DNA of 62,007 bases, taken from NCBI GenBank assembly GCA_017993235.1, contig JAGONC010000017.1, positions 1 to 62,007 on the forward strand, given 5' to 3'. This stretch comes from Lentimicrobiaceae bacterium (GTDB lineage: Bacteria; Bacteroidota; Bacteroidia; Bacteroidales; JAGONC01). This document shows, piece after piece, positions 27,414 through 36,874 of this stretch. Below the pieces are notes generated by a model. It worked only from the letters and a program-made list of their open reading frames with translations, was not told the origin of the DNA and did not search any database. Every line of letters starts with the position of its first letter. Position 1 is the first letter of the stretch. The position numbers were made by a program, and so were the translations under genes.

Positions 27414-28378
27414 AGGATTTCCTCCATCATTTGATCAAGTACAATCTGAATCCGTTCATTCTGATCTTCCCTGAAAATAAGGTATAGGGATAACCGGTCA
27501 ACATAGTTGTTATTTGATAACTTCCCGGGATCATATTTCCAAATCTCAAGACACACTTCTCCATCAAGGTTCCCATAATCTTTTATTAAACCTGTGTTTA
27601 TGAATTGTTTAAACGATTTATCAGTAATGGCATAATAATCCTTATTCTCATCAGCTATTAAAGTATAGTAAGAAAGCGCATTAATATTTGACCTGTATAC
27701 TTCATTCAATGATGGCTTACCGGAAACATAAACAGTTTTTTTAACAGGGTTGAACATATGTGGTTCCACTTCTTTCCAGAGAGCCTGTCTGGTTTTATCA
27801 AAAAGCAGGTACTTCTCCTTTGTTCCTTCAATCTTGCAAATGTTTTCAGTTTTCAGGTAATTGGCCACCCTTGTAATAGTCATGGCTCCATATCCAAGTT
27901 TTCTTGCAATGCTTTTCATATTCATTCCTTCCAGCTGCTCTACCTGCAAATGATATAATAAGAGGAGCTGAGCCGCAGGAGTCATAGTTTCAGGTTTTTG
28001 CTTCCTTACTACAGCAAAATCTTTCAAATCAATCAATAAATCAGGCATGTACATTTGTTTACCCGGCACGACAAATGGCACCTTCTTATTTATTAATCGT
28101 TTTCTATTGTAGCCTTCCAGGGATTCAATGACGTACACGGATGTTTTTTTTAATGCCTTACTGGCGATGTCAAGATGCTTTCTAAGTTTAACGGCAGTTA
28201 TTTCAACACCCTTTTTGGGTTTTATAAAAAGTATCTCATGACCTGAAATATCACCTTTCATAAAATCGTATTCATGTTTCATAAATAAAGGTAGCCTTTC
28301 AAGTTCATTATCAGGTATTGGGACAACATTACAATGAATCCCCAGAACATCGGAAATATAATGGACTAATTCATTCAT
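27407..28378 (-). CDS. Winged-HTH regulator, putative antitoxin partner of the nucleotidyltransferase
   Basis: A 323-residue protein. A winged helix-turn-helix of MarR-like type is seen at about 145-195 (LLLLYHLQVEQ, MNMKSIARKLGYGAMTITRVANYL), with an N-terminal alpha/beta part of unknown fold and a C-terminal part resembling those of AbiEi-type antitoxins. The gene has its own promoter with an inverted repeat just upstream of the ATG, which fits self-repression. It overlaps the nucleotidyltransferase by 7 bp. It lies inside the restriction locus between hsdM and the full hsdS, so the pair may stabilise the locus. That role is inference. Confidence 0.7.
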   Translation of the reverse strand: MNELVHYISDVLGIHCNVVPIPDNELERLPLFMKHEYDFMKGDISGHEILFIKPKKGVEITAVKLRKHLDIASKALKKTSVYVIESLEGYNRKRLINKKVPFVVPGKQMYMPDLLIDLKDFAVVRKQKPETMTPAAQLLLLYHLQVEQLEGMNMKSIARKLGYGAMTITRVANYLKTENICKIEGTKEKYLLFDKTRQALWKEVEPHMFNPVKKTVYVSGKPSLNEVYRSNINALSYYTLIADENKDYYAITDKSFKQFINTGLIKDYGNLDGEVCLEIWKYDPGKLSNNNYVDRLSLYLIFREDQNERIQIVLDQMMEEILW

Positions 28379-28382
28379 AACT

Positions 28383-28407
28383 TTACATATTATAAATCAC
28401 TATGTAA
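28383..28407. promoter_or_regulatory. Inverted repeat in the leader of the HTH gene, candidate operator
   Basis: TTACATA (28383-28389) and TATGTAA (28401-28407) are perfect inverted halves with an 11-bp spacer, 5 bp upstream of the start codon. A second perfect palindrome, AATATTATAATATT, is at 28422-28435. Either could bind the HTH protein. Confidence 0.5.
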
Positions 28408-28464
28408 CTGTTTTAAAATATAATATTATAATATTTGCTTGATAACATATTAAAAGATATCGTG

Positions 28465-28472
28465 CAAATGTA
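28465..28472 (-). promoter_or_regulatory. -7 promoter box for the HTH/nucleotidyltransferase genes
   Basis: Minus-strand TACATTTG fits TAnnTTTG exactly, 87 bp upstream of the HTH start. It separates this transcription unit from hsdM, which ends 35 bp further upstream. Confidence 0.55.
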
Positions 28473-28506
28473 ATGATATTATTGTTTGGATCACCCTGTC
28501 TTTCCA

Positions 28507-30036
28507 TTATTTTATTAAGTTCAATTCCCTTAGATAGTCCGTCATCTCTTTCCTGACCTGTTCCAATTCTTTTTCCAGTCCTTCTATCTCCTTTTGTACA
28601 GCCAAAATATCCACCTCTTCCTCCTCTTCAAACGTATCCACATACCTCGGGATATTCAGGTTATAGTCGTTTCCCCTAATTTCATCAAGCGTTGCACAGT
28701 AAGCGAATTTTTCCTCATTTTCAAATTTCCGGTAGGCATCCACAAGATGCTGAATATCTTTTTGCCGGAGCTTGTTCTGCTTTTTCCCCTCCTCATAATC
28801 CCTGCTGGCATCGATGAAAAGCACATCCGTGTTCTCCCCTTTGCCTTTATTAAAGACAAGGATAGCTGCAGGAATGCCAACACCATAAAATAGATTCGTA
28901 GGCAGACCGATAACCGCTTCGAGAAGGTTTTCCTCGATCAGCTTCTTGCGGATTGCCCCTTCGGAACTTCCACGGAATAAAACCCCATGCGGGACGATCA
29001 CGCCCACTTTCCCGGCAGTTGGTTCTGCCGTTTCAATCATGTGGAGGATGAATGCATAATCTCCCTTCGTTCGCGGAGGCACACCGCGAAGGAACCGTTT
29101 AAAGCGGTCAGCATCTGCATTTTCATGTCCCCACTTGTCCAGTGAGAAAGGTGGATTGGCGACCACTACATCAAATTTCATCAGGTGATCTCCTTCCAGC
29201 AACCGGGGATTGTTGATCGTATCGCCCCATTCAATTTGTGCGGCATTGATGGAGTGGAGGAACATGTTCATCTTGCTCAAAGCCCAGGTTTCACCATTGC
29301 TTTCCTGTCCGTAAAGTGCGTAATTATGGGAGAGCGTACCATCCTCTTCTTTCACTTCTTCAGAAACCGTGATCAGCAAAGAGCCTGAGCCGCAGGCCGG
29401 ATCACAAATACGGCTTCCCGGTTTGGGGCTCATCAGTTTGGCCAGCACGACCGAAACCTCATGCGGGGTATAAAATTCGCCTCCCTTTTTACCGGCCCCG
29501 GAAGCAAACCGCTCGATAAGGTACATGTATGCATTCCCTATGATATCTTCCTTGTTGCCCAGTACAGAAGGCCGGAAATCCAGCACGGGTTTTGCAAAAT
29601 CGTTGATCAGATTTAGTAACCTGCGGTTACGGTCTCTTGTCTGGCCCAGCTTTTCGGAATTGAAACTGATATTCCGGAATACGCCTTCCAGTTTTGCTAT
29701 GTTTTCATCCTCGATCCTAGCCAGGATTTTATCGATCTTTTCGCCAATATCCGGATCGTTCCGGTGCTCATGGATATAATCGAAGTTGCAGTTCTCAGGA
29801 AGAACAAACCGTTCCCGTTTCATCTTGCGCCGGATCAATTCCTCATCCTGGCCGTATTTCTTTTTATAATCCTCATATGTATCCTTCCACACATCGCTCA
29901 GGTATTTTATGAACATGAATACCAGGATATAATTTTTATACTCAGAGGAATCGAATGCACCGCGAAAGGTGTCGCAGGCTTCCCAAAGGGTCTTGTTGAT
30001 CTGTTCCTGTGTCGGGCGTTTGGTGTTATTTTCCAT
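28507..30036 (-). CDS. hsdM: Type I restriction-modification methyltransferase subunit HsdM
   Basis: A 509-residue N6-adenine methyltransferase that with HsdS marks self DNA. After the N-terminal helical HsdM domain come EFYTPHEV, the S-adenosylmethionine motif DPACGSGS (about 212-219) and the catalytic NPPF (294-297). A C-terminal coiled coil (IEGLEKELEQVRKEM) contacts HsdS. Length is normal. Its start overlaps the half-length hsdS upstream by 11 bp, so the two are coupled. It is the only methylase in the island, so it should serve both specificity subunits. Confidence 0.96.
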   Translation of the reverse strand: MENNTKRPTQEQINKTLWEACDTFRGAFDSSEYKNYILVFMFIKYLSDVWKDTYEDYKKKYGQDEELIRRKMKRERFVLPENCNFDYIHEHRNDPDIGEKIDKILARIEDENIAKLEGVFRNISFNSEKLGQTRDRNRRLLNLINDFAKPVLDFRPSVLGNKEDIIGNAYMYLIERFASGAGKKGGEFYTPHEVSVVLAKLMSPKPGSRICDPACGSGSLLITVSEEVKEEDGTLSHNYALYGQESNGETWALSKMNMFLHSINAAQIEWGDTINNPRLLEGDHLMKFDVVVANPPFSLDKWGHENADADRFKRFLRGVPPRTKGDYAFILHMIETAEPTAGKVGVIVPHGVLFRGSSEGAIRKKLIEENLLEAVIGLPTNLFYGVGIPAAILVFNKGKGENTDVLFIDASRDYEEGKKQNKLRQKDIQHLVDAYRKFENEEKFAYCATLDEIRGNDYNLNIPRYVDTFEEEEEVDILAVQKEIEGLEKELEQVRKEMTDYLRELNLIK

Positions 30037-30631
30037 CTTGAAACTGTATTTTTCCTGTTAAAATATTATTAGTTTGTTCGTTCAGAATCAGTTTGCGCTT
30101 AGACGCAATTTTCTGAAGAAGCTCTGTTTCTTTTTGAAACAGGCTTAAAAACTTAACAATCTTTTGTTGTATTGCCAGGGGAGGTACCGGTATTTTCATT
30201 TCTATCAGAACACTTTTATTTATATTTGGGATATAGGTTCCGGTCAGATTGGAATGTAAATACGTTTGTCCAATCGGTGAGTTGATCACATGATACAGGT
30301 ATTCGGGAAATATTTTCTTCTTGTCGGATCTGATGATAAAAAAAGCCGATGCTGCAACTGCCGGTGAATATTCCATATCATAATAAACAGCATAATTATT
30401 TGATCCTTTAGCGGCAAACAAAATGTCTCCCCTGCCAAGCAGATGTTTATGGTCCAATTTATCAATGAACACTTTATGTGGGATTTGACATATGGTTGTT
30501 CTGTCATCGGAAATATCACGCATTTGAATTGCAAATACATTACCCTCAGGATTATTCACTATCTTTTCACGAAATGAATAACCTGAACTGATTTTAGCAA
30601 GATCCTTCAGTTTAATTTTGCGAAAATCCAT
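30026..30631 (-). CDS. Half-length type I specificity subunit (single target-recognition domain)
   Basis: A 201-residue protein starting MDFRKIKLKDLAKISSGYSF and ending in one conserved helix (PPLAIQQKIVKFLSLFQKETELL, ILTGKIQF). This equals one repeat of a normal HsdS. The frame is open back to 30685, but the -7 box at 30656-30663 lies inside that extension, so ATG 30629-30631 is chosen. Single-domain HsdS proteins can pair as dimers and read a palindromic version of their half-site. It is the first gene of the operon and overlaps hsdM by 11 bp. It may be a functional second specificity or a truncated leftover; the intact frame and overlap favour function. Confidence 0.85.
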   Translation of the reverse strand: MDFRKIKLKDLAKISSGYSFREKIVNNPEGNVFAIQMRDISDDRTTICQIPHKVFIDKLDHKHLLGRGDILFAAKGSNNYAVYYDMEYSPAVAASAFFIIRSDKKKIFPEYLYHVINSPIGQTYLHSNLTGTYIPNINKSVLIEMKIPVPPLAIQQKIVKFLSLFQKETELLQKIASKRKLILNEQTNNILTGKIQFQDGK

Positions 30632-30655
30632 TTCTGTTACATAAAAGATTTGCTG

Positions 30656-30663
30656 CAAAAATA
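30656..30663 (-). promoter_or_regulatory. -7 promoter box for the half-hsdS/hsdM genes
   Basis: Minus-strand TATTTTTG fits TAnnTTTG and lies 24 bp upstream of the chosen start, giving a very short leader. The remainder of the gap to 31028 holds no ORF, only the plus-strand promoter near its end and a TCTGCGTCATCAGCGTTC word at about 30886-30903 that looks like another interspersed repeat. Confidence 0.5.
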
Positions 30664-30961
30664 ATTCAAAATAATCAAAAAACAATCATAAATTTTTACA
30701 TAACAGGTACGATGTACTATTTAATTTGATTTATTACCCTGATATACAACAAGATGTTCTGTTGATAAGTATTTTGAAATTCTGTATATTTAGTACCATT
30801 TTATTTATTCCCTGGGGTCCATATAATGGAATTTAACAGCACATAGGATTCACCATGCTTGAATCAGCAATAATCCACATCTTATCTGCGTCATCAGCGT
30901 TCCATTTATGGAAAATTTTTCCCTGATCTCCCTCCCCTCATTCCGTATCCGTCTTTTTTAC

Positions 30962-30969
30962 TATCTTTA
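30962..30969 (+). promoter_or_regulatory. -7-like box upstream of the HMGL-like gene
   Basis: TATCTTTA differs from TAnnTTTG only at the last base. It lies 58 bp before the ATG, and the same octamer is seen before the two T9SS paralogues. Confidence 0.4.
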
Positions 30970-31027
30970 AACCCTCAAGCAGGAACAATTACAAATCTTT
31001 ATTTTTTAATCCCTAACAACGTATCCC

Positions 31028-32038
31028 ATGATGAATTACCCCAAAAAAGTAACCATCGGCGACATAACCGTACGCGACGGTTTTCAGCATGAAGAAAAGT
31101 TCATCCCGACCGAAGCCAAGCTTTGGATCCTGGAACAGCTGATATTGGCCGGATTCAAATACATCGAGGTAACCAACCTCGGCAATCCCAGGGGGATGCC
31201 CCAGTTCAGGGACGCCGATGCCTTGTTCAAGGGGATCCGGAACAGCAAAAAAGTAAAAGATAAGCTGCAGGATGTGGTGCTGACGGCCATCACCATCCGC
31301 GAAAAAGCCATCGAACGAGCGATCCAGGCCCGACAGGAAGGCTTTGGCCCCGACCGTATCCTGCTTATGGTCTCCACCAGCGAGTCGCATCACGTCCGCA
31401 ACTCCGGGCTGAGTCTGGCCGATTACTGGAAGATGTCGGAAGAATGGATCCCAAAAGCGCATGATGCGGGCATCCTGGTCAACGGCACCGTCAGTACCAT
31501 CTGGGGCTGCCCCATCGAAGGCCCCACGGAGATGTCGAAAGCCATCGAATTCACCAAACGCTGGTTCGATATCGGCGCCGACGACGTGGAACATGCTGAC
31601 CATGACGGCTCCGCATCCCCCGACCGGGTCTACAAATACTATTCGATGCTGCTGGATGCTATTCCTACACCGGAAAAGCATATTGTCCACTTCCACACTA
31701 CCCGCGGATGGGGACTGGCCAACGTGCTGGCAGCCCTGCAGACCGGCATGACCAACTTCGAAAGTACCATGGGCGGTATCGGTGGCCAGCCAGCCAACTT
31801 CTTCGACGGTTACCCCGTTGCCGGAACAGGAAAATATTACTATGACGATCCAAACATCGTAGGTCTTGTCACCACCGAAGATATGGTGGTAATGATGGAC
31901 GAAATGGGCATTGATACGCAGGTGAACGTGGATAAGGTGCTGGATATCGGCCGGATGGTCGAAAAGATCGTCGGGCGCCGCCTCCGCTCCGAAGCCATCC
32001 GCAATGGACGCATCCCCAAAGAACTGACAGGGAGATGA
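31028..32038 (+). CDS. HMG-CoA-lyase-like TIM-barrel protein lacking the catalytic Cys
   Basis: A 336-residue member of the HMGL-like/DRE-TIM family. It has the N-terminal ITVRDGFQHEE (catalytic Arg and metal Asp), the HADHDG segment and HFHTTRGWG, the metal-binding His pair. Where HMG-CoA lyases carry the lid motif GGLGGCP this protein has GGIGGQP, so the Cys is Gln. It is also about 45 residues longer than the true lyase at 2962. It is therefore likely an aldol-type lyase or synthase on a different acyl-CoA or keto acid. ATG 31028 is followed directly by ATG 31031 and either may be used. It is convergent with the butyrate kinase gene across a 90-bp inverted repeat. Confidence 0.8.
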   Translation: MMNYPKKVTIGDITVRDGFQHEEKFIPTEAKLWILEQLILAGFKYIEVTNLGNPRGMPQFRDADALFKGIRNSKKVKDKLQDVVLTAITIREKAIERAIQARQEGFGPDRILLMVSTSESHHVRNSGLSLADYWKMSEEWIPKAHDAGILVNGTVSTIWGCPIEGPTEMSKAIEFTKRWFDIGADDVEHADHDGSASPDRVYKYYSMLLDAIPTPEKHIVHFHTTRGWGLANVLAALQTGMTNFESTMGGIGGQPANFFDGYPVAGTGKYYYDDPNIVGLVTTEDMVVMMDEMGIDTQVNVDKVLDIGRMVEKIVGRRLRSEAIRNGRIPKELTGR

Positions 32039-32040
32039 TG

Positions 32041-32132
32041 ATATCTGATTAACGATTAACCGATATTTGATTTTTGATTAAAATCGCAAATCAAATCAGA
32101 TATCAGATATCTGTTAATCACTTAATCAGATA
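32041..32132. terminator. Long imperfect inverted repeat between convergent genes
   Basis: ATATCTGATTAACGATTAA (32041-32059) is nearly complementary to the arm at 32114-32132. A second inner pair uses GATTTTTGATT and AAATCAAATC. It could stop transcription from both sides, although it lacks GC content and a clean T run. It runs 7 bp into the end of the butyrate kinase gene. Confidence 0.45.
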
Positions 32133-33202
32133 TATTCAAGCACCTCCGCTTCCCCATTCATGATGTTGATCCCCGACATCATCAGCGCCTCGAAGTTATT
32201 GACGCTGGGATACAGCATCACATCGGCGATCTTGCTGACACGGCTGGTTACATTTTTAATGAACCGCTGACTGTTGAAAATATTTCCGGATAACAGGATC
32301 GCATCCACATTCCCTTCCAGTACCGTGGCCATGGCACCGATTTCCTTGGCCACCTGGTAAGCCAGGGCATAGGAATAGAAGGTTGCCGTGTCGTCGCCCG
32401 ACATGATCCGTTTGTCAATCTCATTAATGTTGCTTGTGCCAAGATACGCCGCGTATCCACCACCTTCCGTGATCATACGGATCATTTCCTCTTCGGTATA
32501 CTTACCGCTAAAGCACATCCTGACCAGGTCCCCCACGGGAAGGCTGCCAGTACGGGAAATGGAGAACGGTCCATCTCCGTCAAAGGTATTGTTCACATCG
32601 ATCACCCTGCCCTGCTTGTGTGCACCTACAGAGATCCCTTCACTGCCGATGTGAACCACCACCAGGTTGAGCTCTTCGTACTTGCGGTGGATCGAACGGG
32701 CATATTTTTTTGCAACAAACTTGTGGCTGAGCGCATGGAAAATGGATTTCCGCTGGAACAGGGGATGCCCCGAAACACGGGCCACATCGTCCAGCTCATC
32801 CACCACGATCGGATCCATGATATAAGCCTTTTTCCCCAGTGACTCTGCCATTTCAGCTGCAATCAATCCTCCAAGATTCACTGCATGCTTACCCATCAGT
32901 CCGATACGAAGATCCTCCTTCATCCGGTCATTGATCTCATAGATCCCCGATTTCAACGGCTTGATCAATCCGCTCATGCCCATGACCATTTCGATGAGAT
33001 CCGTATTGATATCATTTTCTTTAAGTTCTTTCCAGATCAGATCCTTGCGCCAGTTTTTCTGATCAATGATATCTTTAAAACGGGCAAGTTCCTGAGATGA
33101 ATGCTTGAGGGTCTTCAGAAAGATGAGCTCGGTTCCCAGGTACACAGCCACCCGTGTTTCCTGTGGCTCAGGATAAACGATAAGAATTTTTCTATCAGCC
33201 AT
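32126..33202 (-). CDS. buk: Butyrate kinase (acetate/butyrate kinase family)
   Basis: A 358-residue ASKHA-fold kinase that interconverts butyryl phosphate and butyrate with ATP/ADP. The family motifs are MGMSGLIKPL, GISVGAHKQGRVIDVNNTFDGDGPFS, RTGSLPVGDLV and a C-terminal ILLSGNIFNS. The phosphate loop usually written H-L-G-G-G-I-S is here HIGSEGIS, one residue longer, and ERSG is replaced by ISRTG. These changes may alter substrate preference towards branched acids. The start is 12 bp after the IcmF stop, so the pair is co-transcribed. No phosphotransbutyrylase gene is visible in the window. Confidence 0.88.
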   Translation of the reverse strand: MADRKILIVYPEPQETRVAVYLGTELIFLKTLKHSSQELARFKDIIDQKNWRKDLIWKELKENDINTDLIEMVMGMSGLIKPLKSGIYEINDRMKEDLRIGLMGKHAVNLGGLIAAEMAESLGKKAYIMDPIVVDELDDVARVSGHPLFQRKSIFHALSHKFVAKKYARSIHRKYEELNLVVVHIGSEGISVGAHKQGRVIDVNNTFDGDGPFSISRTGSLPVGDLVRMCFSGKYTEEEMIRMITEGGGYAAYLGTSNINEIDKRIMSGDDTATFYSYALAYQVAKEIGAMATVLEGNVDAILLSGNIFNSQRFIKNVTSRVSKIADVMLYPSVNNFEALMMSGINIMNGEAEVLEYI

Positions 33203-33214
33203 AATGGTAATAAT

Positions 33215-36200
33215 TTACATATTTCTTCGGTACTGGCCACCGACTTCGAACAGGGAACCGGTGATCTGCCCAACGGAACAATATTTTGAGCATTCCATGA
33301 GCTGCTCGAACACATTCCGGTTATTCAGGGCAGCATGCTGAAGATCCTGCAATGCCTTGCCTGCTTTCTCCGCCTGTGTTTTATGGAGCTCCTTCAGCAT
33401 GGAGATCTGGTATTTCTTTTCTTTCACGGTTGCGCGGATCACTTCGCCCGGCGTTACCGTGGGCGACCCTTTCGACGAAAGGAAGGTATTCACTCCCATG
33501 ATCGGAAGTTTCCCGCTGTGTTTCATGTGTTCATAATACAGCGACTCTTCCTGGATCTTGCCCCGCTGATACATGGTTTCCATGGCGCCCAGCACGCCGC
33601 CGCGCTCGGCGATACGGTCGAACTCGGATAATACGGCTTCTTCGACAAGGTCGGTCAGCTCCTCGATGATGAACGATCCCTGCAGCGGATTCTGGTTCCT
33701 GGCCAGCCCCAGCTCATGGTTGATAATCAGCTGGATGGCCATGGCCCGGCGCACCGATTCCTCGGTCGGAGTCGTGATGGCCTCGTCATAGGCATTCGTG
33801 TGCAGCGAGTTGCAATTGTCATAAATGGCATAAAGTGCCTGCAGCGTGGTACGGATGTCGTTGAAGTCGATCTCCTGGGAATGGAGTGAACGACCCGATG
33901 TCTGGATGTGGTATTTCAGCTTCTGGGAACGATCGTTAGCGCCGTATTTCAGCTTCATCGCCTTGGCCCAGATCAGCCGTGCCACGCGCCCGAGCACCGA
34001 ATATTCCGGATCGATGCCATTGGAGAAAAAGAACGACAGGTTAGGCGCAAAATCGTCAACTTTCATTCCCCGTGAGAGATAATACTCCACGTACGTAAAT
34101 CCGTTGGACAGCGTGAAGGCCAGCTGGGAGATCGGATTTGCACCTGCTTCCGCGATATGATATCCCGAAATGGAAACAGAATAGAAATTGCGGACGTTAT
34201 GTTTGATAAAATACTCCTGGATGTCACCCATGAGCTTCAGGGAGAAATCCGTCGAATAGATGCACGTGTTCTGCGCCTGGTCCTCCTTGAGGATATCCGC
34301 CTGCACCGTGCCCCTGACCGTCCGCAGCGTATGCGCCTTGATCCTTTCATATACATCCGGAGGAAGGACCTGGTCCCCGGTGATTCCCAGCAGCAGCAGA
34401 CCCAGCCCGTCGTTCCCCCTGGGAAGGTCTCCCTGGTACTGGGGTCGGCGGGTTCCTTTTTTTTGATAGATCGCTTCAATCTTCCGGGTAACTTCCTCCA
34501 CCAGTCCGTGTTCATGGATGTACAGCTCACACTGCTGGTCGATGGCCGCATTCATGAAATATCCCACCATGGTGGGTGCAGGACCGTTGATGGTCATCGA
34601 AACGGAGGTCTTCGGATTACACAGGTTAAAACCGGAATACAGCTTTTTCGCATCATCCAGGCAGGAGATGGATACGCCGGAATTACCTATCTTACCGTAA
34701 ATATCCGGCCGGATGTGTGGATCGTTGCCGTAGAGGGTGACCGAATCGAAAGCTGTGGAAAGCCTCACGGCGGGCATGCCGTACGAAACATAATGGAACC
34801 GCTTATTGGTGCGTTCCGGGCCGCCCTCCCCCGCAAACATGCGGGTGGGATCTTCCTCCTCGCGCTTAAAAGGGAACACCCCGGCAGCATACGGAAACTC
34901 ACCCGGTACGTTCTCACGAAGGTTCCATTTCAGGATATCCCCCCATGCTTTGTATCCCGGCAATACGATCTTCGGGATCTTCAGATGGGAAAGCGACTCC
35001 GAATGGGTCTCCACCTTGATCTCCTTTTCCCTGACCTTATAGATAAAATGCGGATCCCGATAACACTTTTTCTTCTCCTCCCATGTTTCCAGCACCTTTT
35101 TACTGGCACCGTCGAGCTTCAGCTCATGATCATGATACAGTTTTGCCAGCCGGTCCCTGACCGGTTTATCCTGAATGGTATCGCTGAGAGAATCAATAGA
35201 TGTCTTCAGGCTGTAAAGTTTTTGTGCAATGTCGGCCTGGTCTTCCGACCAGCAGTTATAGTTGCGGACCGTATCGGCAATCTCGGCCAGGTAACGGATC
35301 CGGTTGGGAGGGATGATGAAGATCTTTTCGGAAAGTTCGGGGATGATCCTTGCCGTGGTGGTAAAGCTGATCCCTGTTTTATTCTCGATGAGATGAATAA
35401 GATTCTTATAGAAGTTATTCACACCCGGATCGTTGAACTGGGAGGCGACCGTACCGTAGACAGGGATGGTATCGGGATCGGCGTTCCAGAGCAGGTGGTT
35501 GCGGATGTATTGCTTTTTCACATCGCGCAGGGCATCCATCGAACCGCGCTTGTCGAACTTGTTCAGTGCGATGATATCGGCAAAGTCCAGCATGTCGATC
35601 TTTTCCAGCTGGGTGGCGGCTCCGTATTCGGGGGTCATCACGTACATGGAGACGTCGCTGTGGTCGATGATCTCCGTATCCGACTGGCCGATGCCCGATG
35701 TTTCGAGGAGGATCAGGTCGAAGCCGGCTGCCTGTACGATGCACAGGGCGTCCTTCACGTACCTGGATAGTGCGAGGTTTGACTGACGCGTTGCCAGGGA
35801 GCGCATGTACACGCGGGGGTGGTGGATGGAGTTCATCCGGATGCGGTCACCCAGTAGGGCGCCGCCGGATTTACGCTTGGAGGGATCCACCGAGATGATG
35901 GCGATCCTTTTCTCCGGGAAATCGATCAAAAAGCGCCTGACGATCTCATCGATCAGTGAGGATTTTCCGGATCCTCCCGTGCCGGTGATGCCCAGCACAG
36001 GCGATTGTTTGCATTTTTTTACTTCCTGAAGGGTTCCGATGATCTCCCCGACCGACTCGGGGAAATTTTCCGCTGCTGAGATCAGATGCGCGATGGAGCG
36101 GTAATCCCTGGCAATAATTTTTTGTATATCAATATGGTCATCGGATCCGGTCGGGAAATCGCATTTTTCCATTACATCGTTGATCATTCCCTGCAGTCCC

Positions 36201-36589
36201 ATTTTCCGTCCATCGTCGGGAGAGTAGATCCCGGCGATGCCATAGGCATGCAGCTCATCAATCTCATGAGGCAGGATGGTCCCGCCTCCACCACCGAAAA
36301 TTTTGATCTGTCCGCTCTCATTTTCCTGCAGCAGGTCGTACATATATTTAAAGAATTCAATGTGCCCTCCCTGGTAGCAGGTAACGGCAATGGCCTGCAC
36401 ATCTTCCTGAATGGCGCACTGGACGATCTCTGCCACGGAGCGGTTATGTCCCAGGTGGATCACTTCGGCGCCGGTGGATTGGAGGATACGCCGCATCACG
36501 TTGATGGCCGCGTCATGTCCGTCGAAAAGCGACGCGGCGGTGACGATCCGGATGTGGTTTTGAGGTTTGTACGGTTTGGGATCGGTCAT
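33215..36589 (-). CDS. icmF: Fused isobutyryl-CoA mutase (B12 domain, G-protein chaperone, mutase)
   Basis: A 1124-residue fusion that rearranges isobutyryl-CoA and n-butyryl-CoA using adenosylcobalamin. Order: B12-binding domain (about 12-140) with DGHDAAINV, whose His25 binds cobalt, and GGGGTI; MeaB-like GTPase domain (about 190-420) with Walker A GTGGSGKS (203-210), [26 protein letters not shown] and LNKFDKRG; a linker; and the TIM-barrel mutase domain (about 560-1100) with [19 protein letters not shown]. The three-part order is diagnostic of IcmF, since methylmalonyl-CoA mutase has its B12 domain at the C-terminus. It heads an operon with butyrate kinase and has a consensus -7 box 21 bp upstream. 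The chaperone domain loads or repairs the cofactor. Confidence 0.95.
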   Translation of the reverse strand: MTDPKPYKPQNHIRIVTAASLFDGHDAAINVMRRILQSTGAEVIHLGHNRSVAEIVQCAIQEDVQAIAVTCYQGGHIEFFKYMYDLLQENESGQIKIFGGGGGTILPHEIDELHAYGIAGIYSPDDGRKMGLQGMINDVMEKCDFPTGSDDHIDIQKIIARDYRSIAHLISAAENFPESVGEIIGTLQEVKKCKQSPVLGITGTGGSGKSSLIDEIVRRFLIDFPEKRIAIISVDPSKRKSGGALLGDRIRMNSIHHPRVYMRSLATRQSNLALSRYVKDALCIVQAAGFDLILLETSGIGQSDTEIIDHSDVSMYVMTPEYGAATQLEKIDMLDFADIIALNKFDKRGSMDALRDVKKQYIRNHLLWNADPDTIPVYGTVASQFNDPGVNNFYKNLIHLIENKTGISFTTTARIIPELSEKIFIIPPNRIRYLAEIADTVRNYNCWSEDQADIAQKLYSLKTSIDSLSDTIQDKPVRDRLAKLYHDHELKLDGASKKVLETWEEKKKCYRDPHFIYKVREKEIKVETHSESLSHLKIPKIVLPGYKAWGDILKWNLRENVPGEFPYAAGVFPFKREEEDPTRMFAGEGGPERTNKRFHYVSYGMPAVRLSTAFDSVTLYGNDPHIRPDIYGKIGNSGVSISCLDDAKKLYSGFNLCNPKTSVSMTINGPAPTMVGYFMNAAIDQQCELYIHEHGLVEEVTRKIEAIYQKKGTRRPQYQGDLPRGNDGLGLLLLGITGDQVLPPDVYERIKAHTLRTVRGTVQADILKEDQAQNTCIYSTDFSLKLMGDIQEYFIKHNVRNFYSVSISGYHIAEAGANPISQLAFTLSNGFTYVEYYLSRGMKVDDFAPNLSFFFSNGIDPEYSVLGRVARLIWAKAMKLKYGANDRSQKLKYHIQTSGRSLHSQEIDFNDIRTTLQALYAIYDNCNSLHTNAYDEAITTPTEESVRRAMAIQLIINHELGLARNQNPLQGSFIIEELTDLVEEAVLSEFDRIAERGGVLGAMETMYQRGKIQEESLYYEHMKHSGKLPIMGVNTFLSSKGSPTVTPGEVIRATVKEKKYQISMLKELHKTQAEKAGKALQDLQHAALNNRNVFEQLMECSKYCSVGQITGSLFEVGGQYRRNM

Positions 36590-36609
36590 GGGAAAATGAA
36601 CTGTTCAGA

Positions 36610-36617
36610 CAAAGATA
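36610..36617 (-). promoter_or_regulatory. -7 promoter box for icmF-buk
   Basis: Minus-strand TATCTTTG, an exact TAnnTTTG match. Its upstream side directly meets the GGAATTTGG-type repeat that begins at 36622, so repeat sequence occupies the place of the -33 element. Confidence 0.6.
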
Positions 36618-36621
36618 GGGT

Positions 36622-36677
36622 AAATCCCAAATTCCATGATCCAAATTCCAAATAAATCCCAGGATTCAAATTCCAAA
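36622..36677 (-). repeat. GGAATTTGG-type interspersed repeat
   Basis: On the minus strand it reads as alternating GGAATTTG, TGGGATTT and TTTGGAATTTGGATC words over about 56 bp. Close relatives are at 38842-38898, 43619-43676 and 54387-54440. It lies immediately upstream of the icmF -7 box. Confidence 0.75.
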
Positions 36678-36769
36678 ACATTGTTACGAAAGGGCTGTAG
36701 AGCCTGAGAATGGATCTTGATCCACGATTACCGCGTAGCGGTTCAAGCTTTGTAACGCAATGACATCCA

Positions 36770-36838
36770 CCCCACCCCTTGCCCCTCCCCGGGTGGGGAG
36801 GGGTTGGGGAGGGGCTGACTGCTGACCGCTGACCAGTG
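36770..36838 (-). repeat. Second copy of the CCCCTCCCC palindromic element with a TGACTGC tail
   Basis: On the minus strand this carries the same core as the insert in the acetoacetyl-CoA synthetase gene, with 21 identical consecutive bases, loop CACCCG in place of AATT, and GGGGAGGGGC. It is joined to the seven-base word repeat CTGACTGCTGACCGCTGACC at 36814-36833. Confidence 0.85.
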
Positions 36839-36874
36839 AACATTTACCACCATTGAGCATTATATACCCGCATT

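Noticed and set aside
30686..31027. A hidden gene in the gap before the HMGL-like gene
   Set aside because: No frame of useful length with a start in either strand; only promoter-like boxes and repeat-like words are present.
34157..35770. A 537-codon plus-strand open frame
   Set aside because: It lies wholly antisense to icmF, whose three domains are intact, and its translation resembles no protein family.
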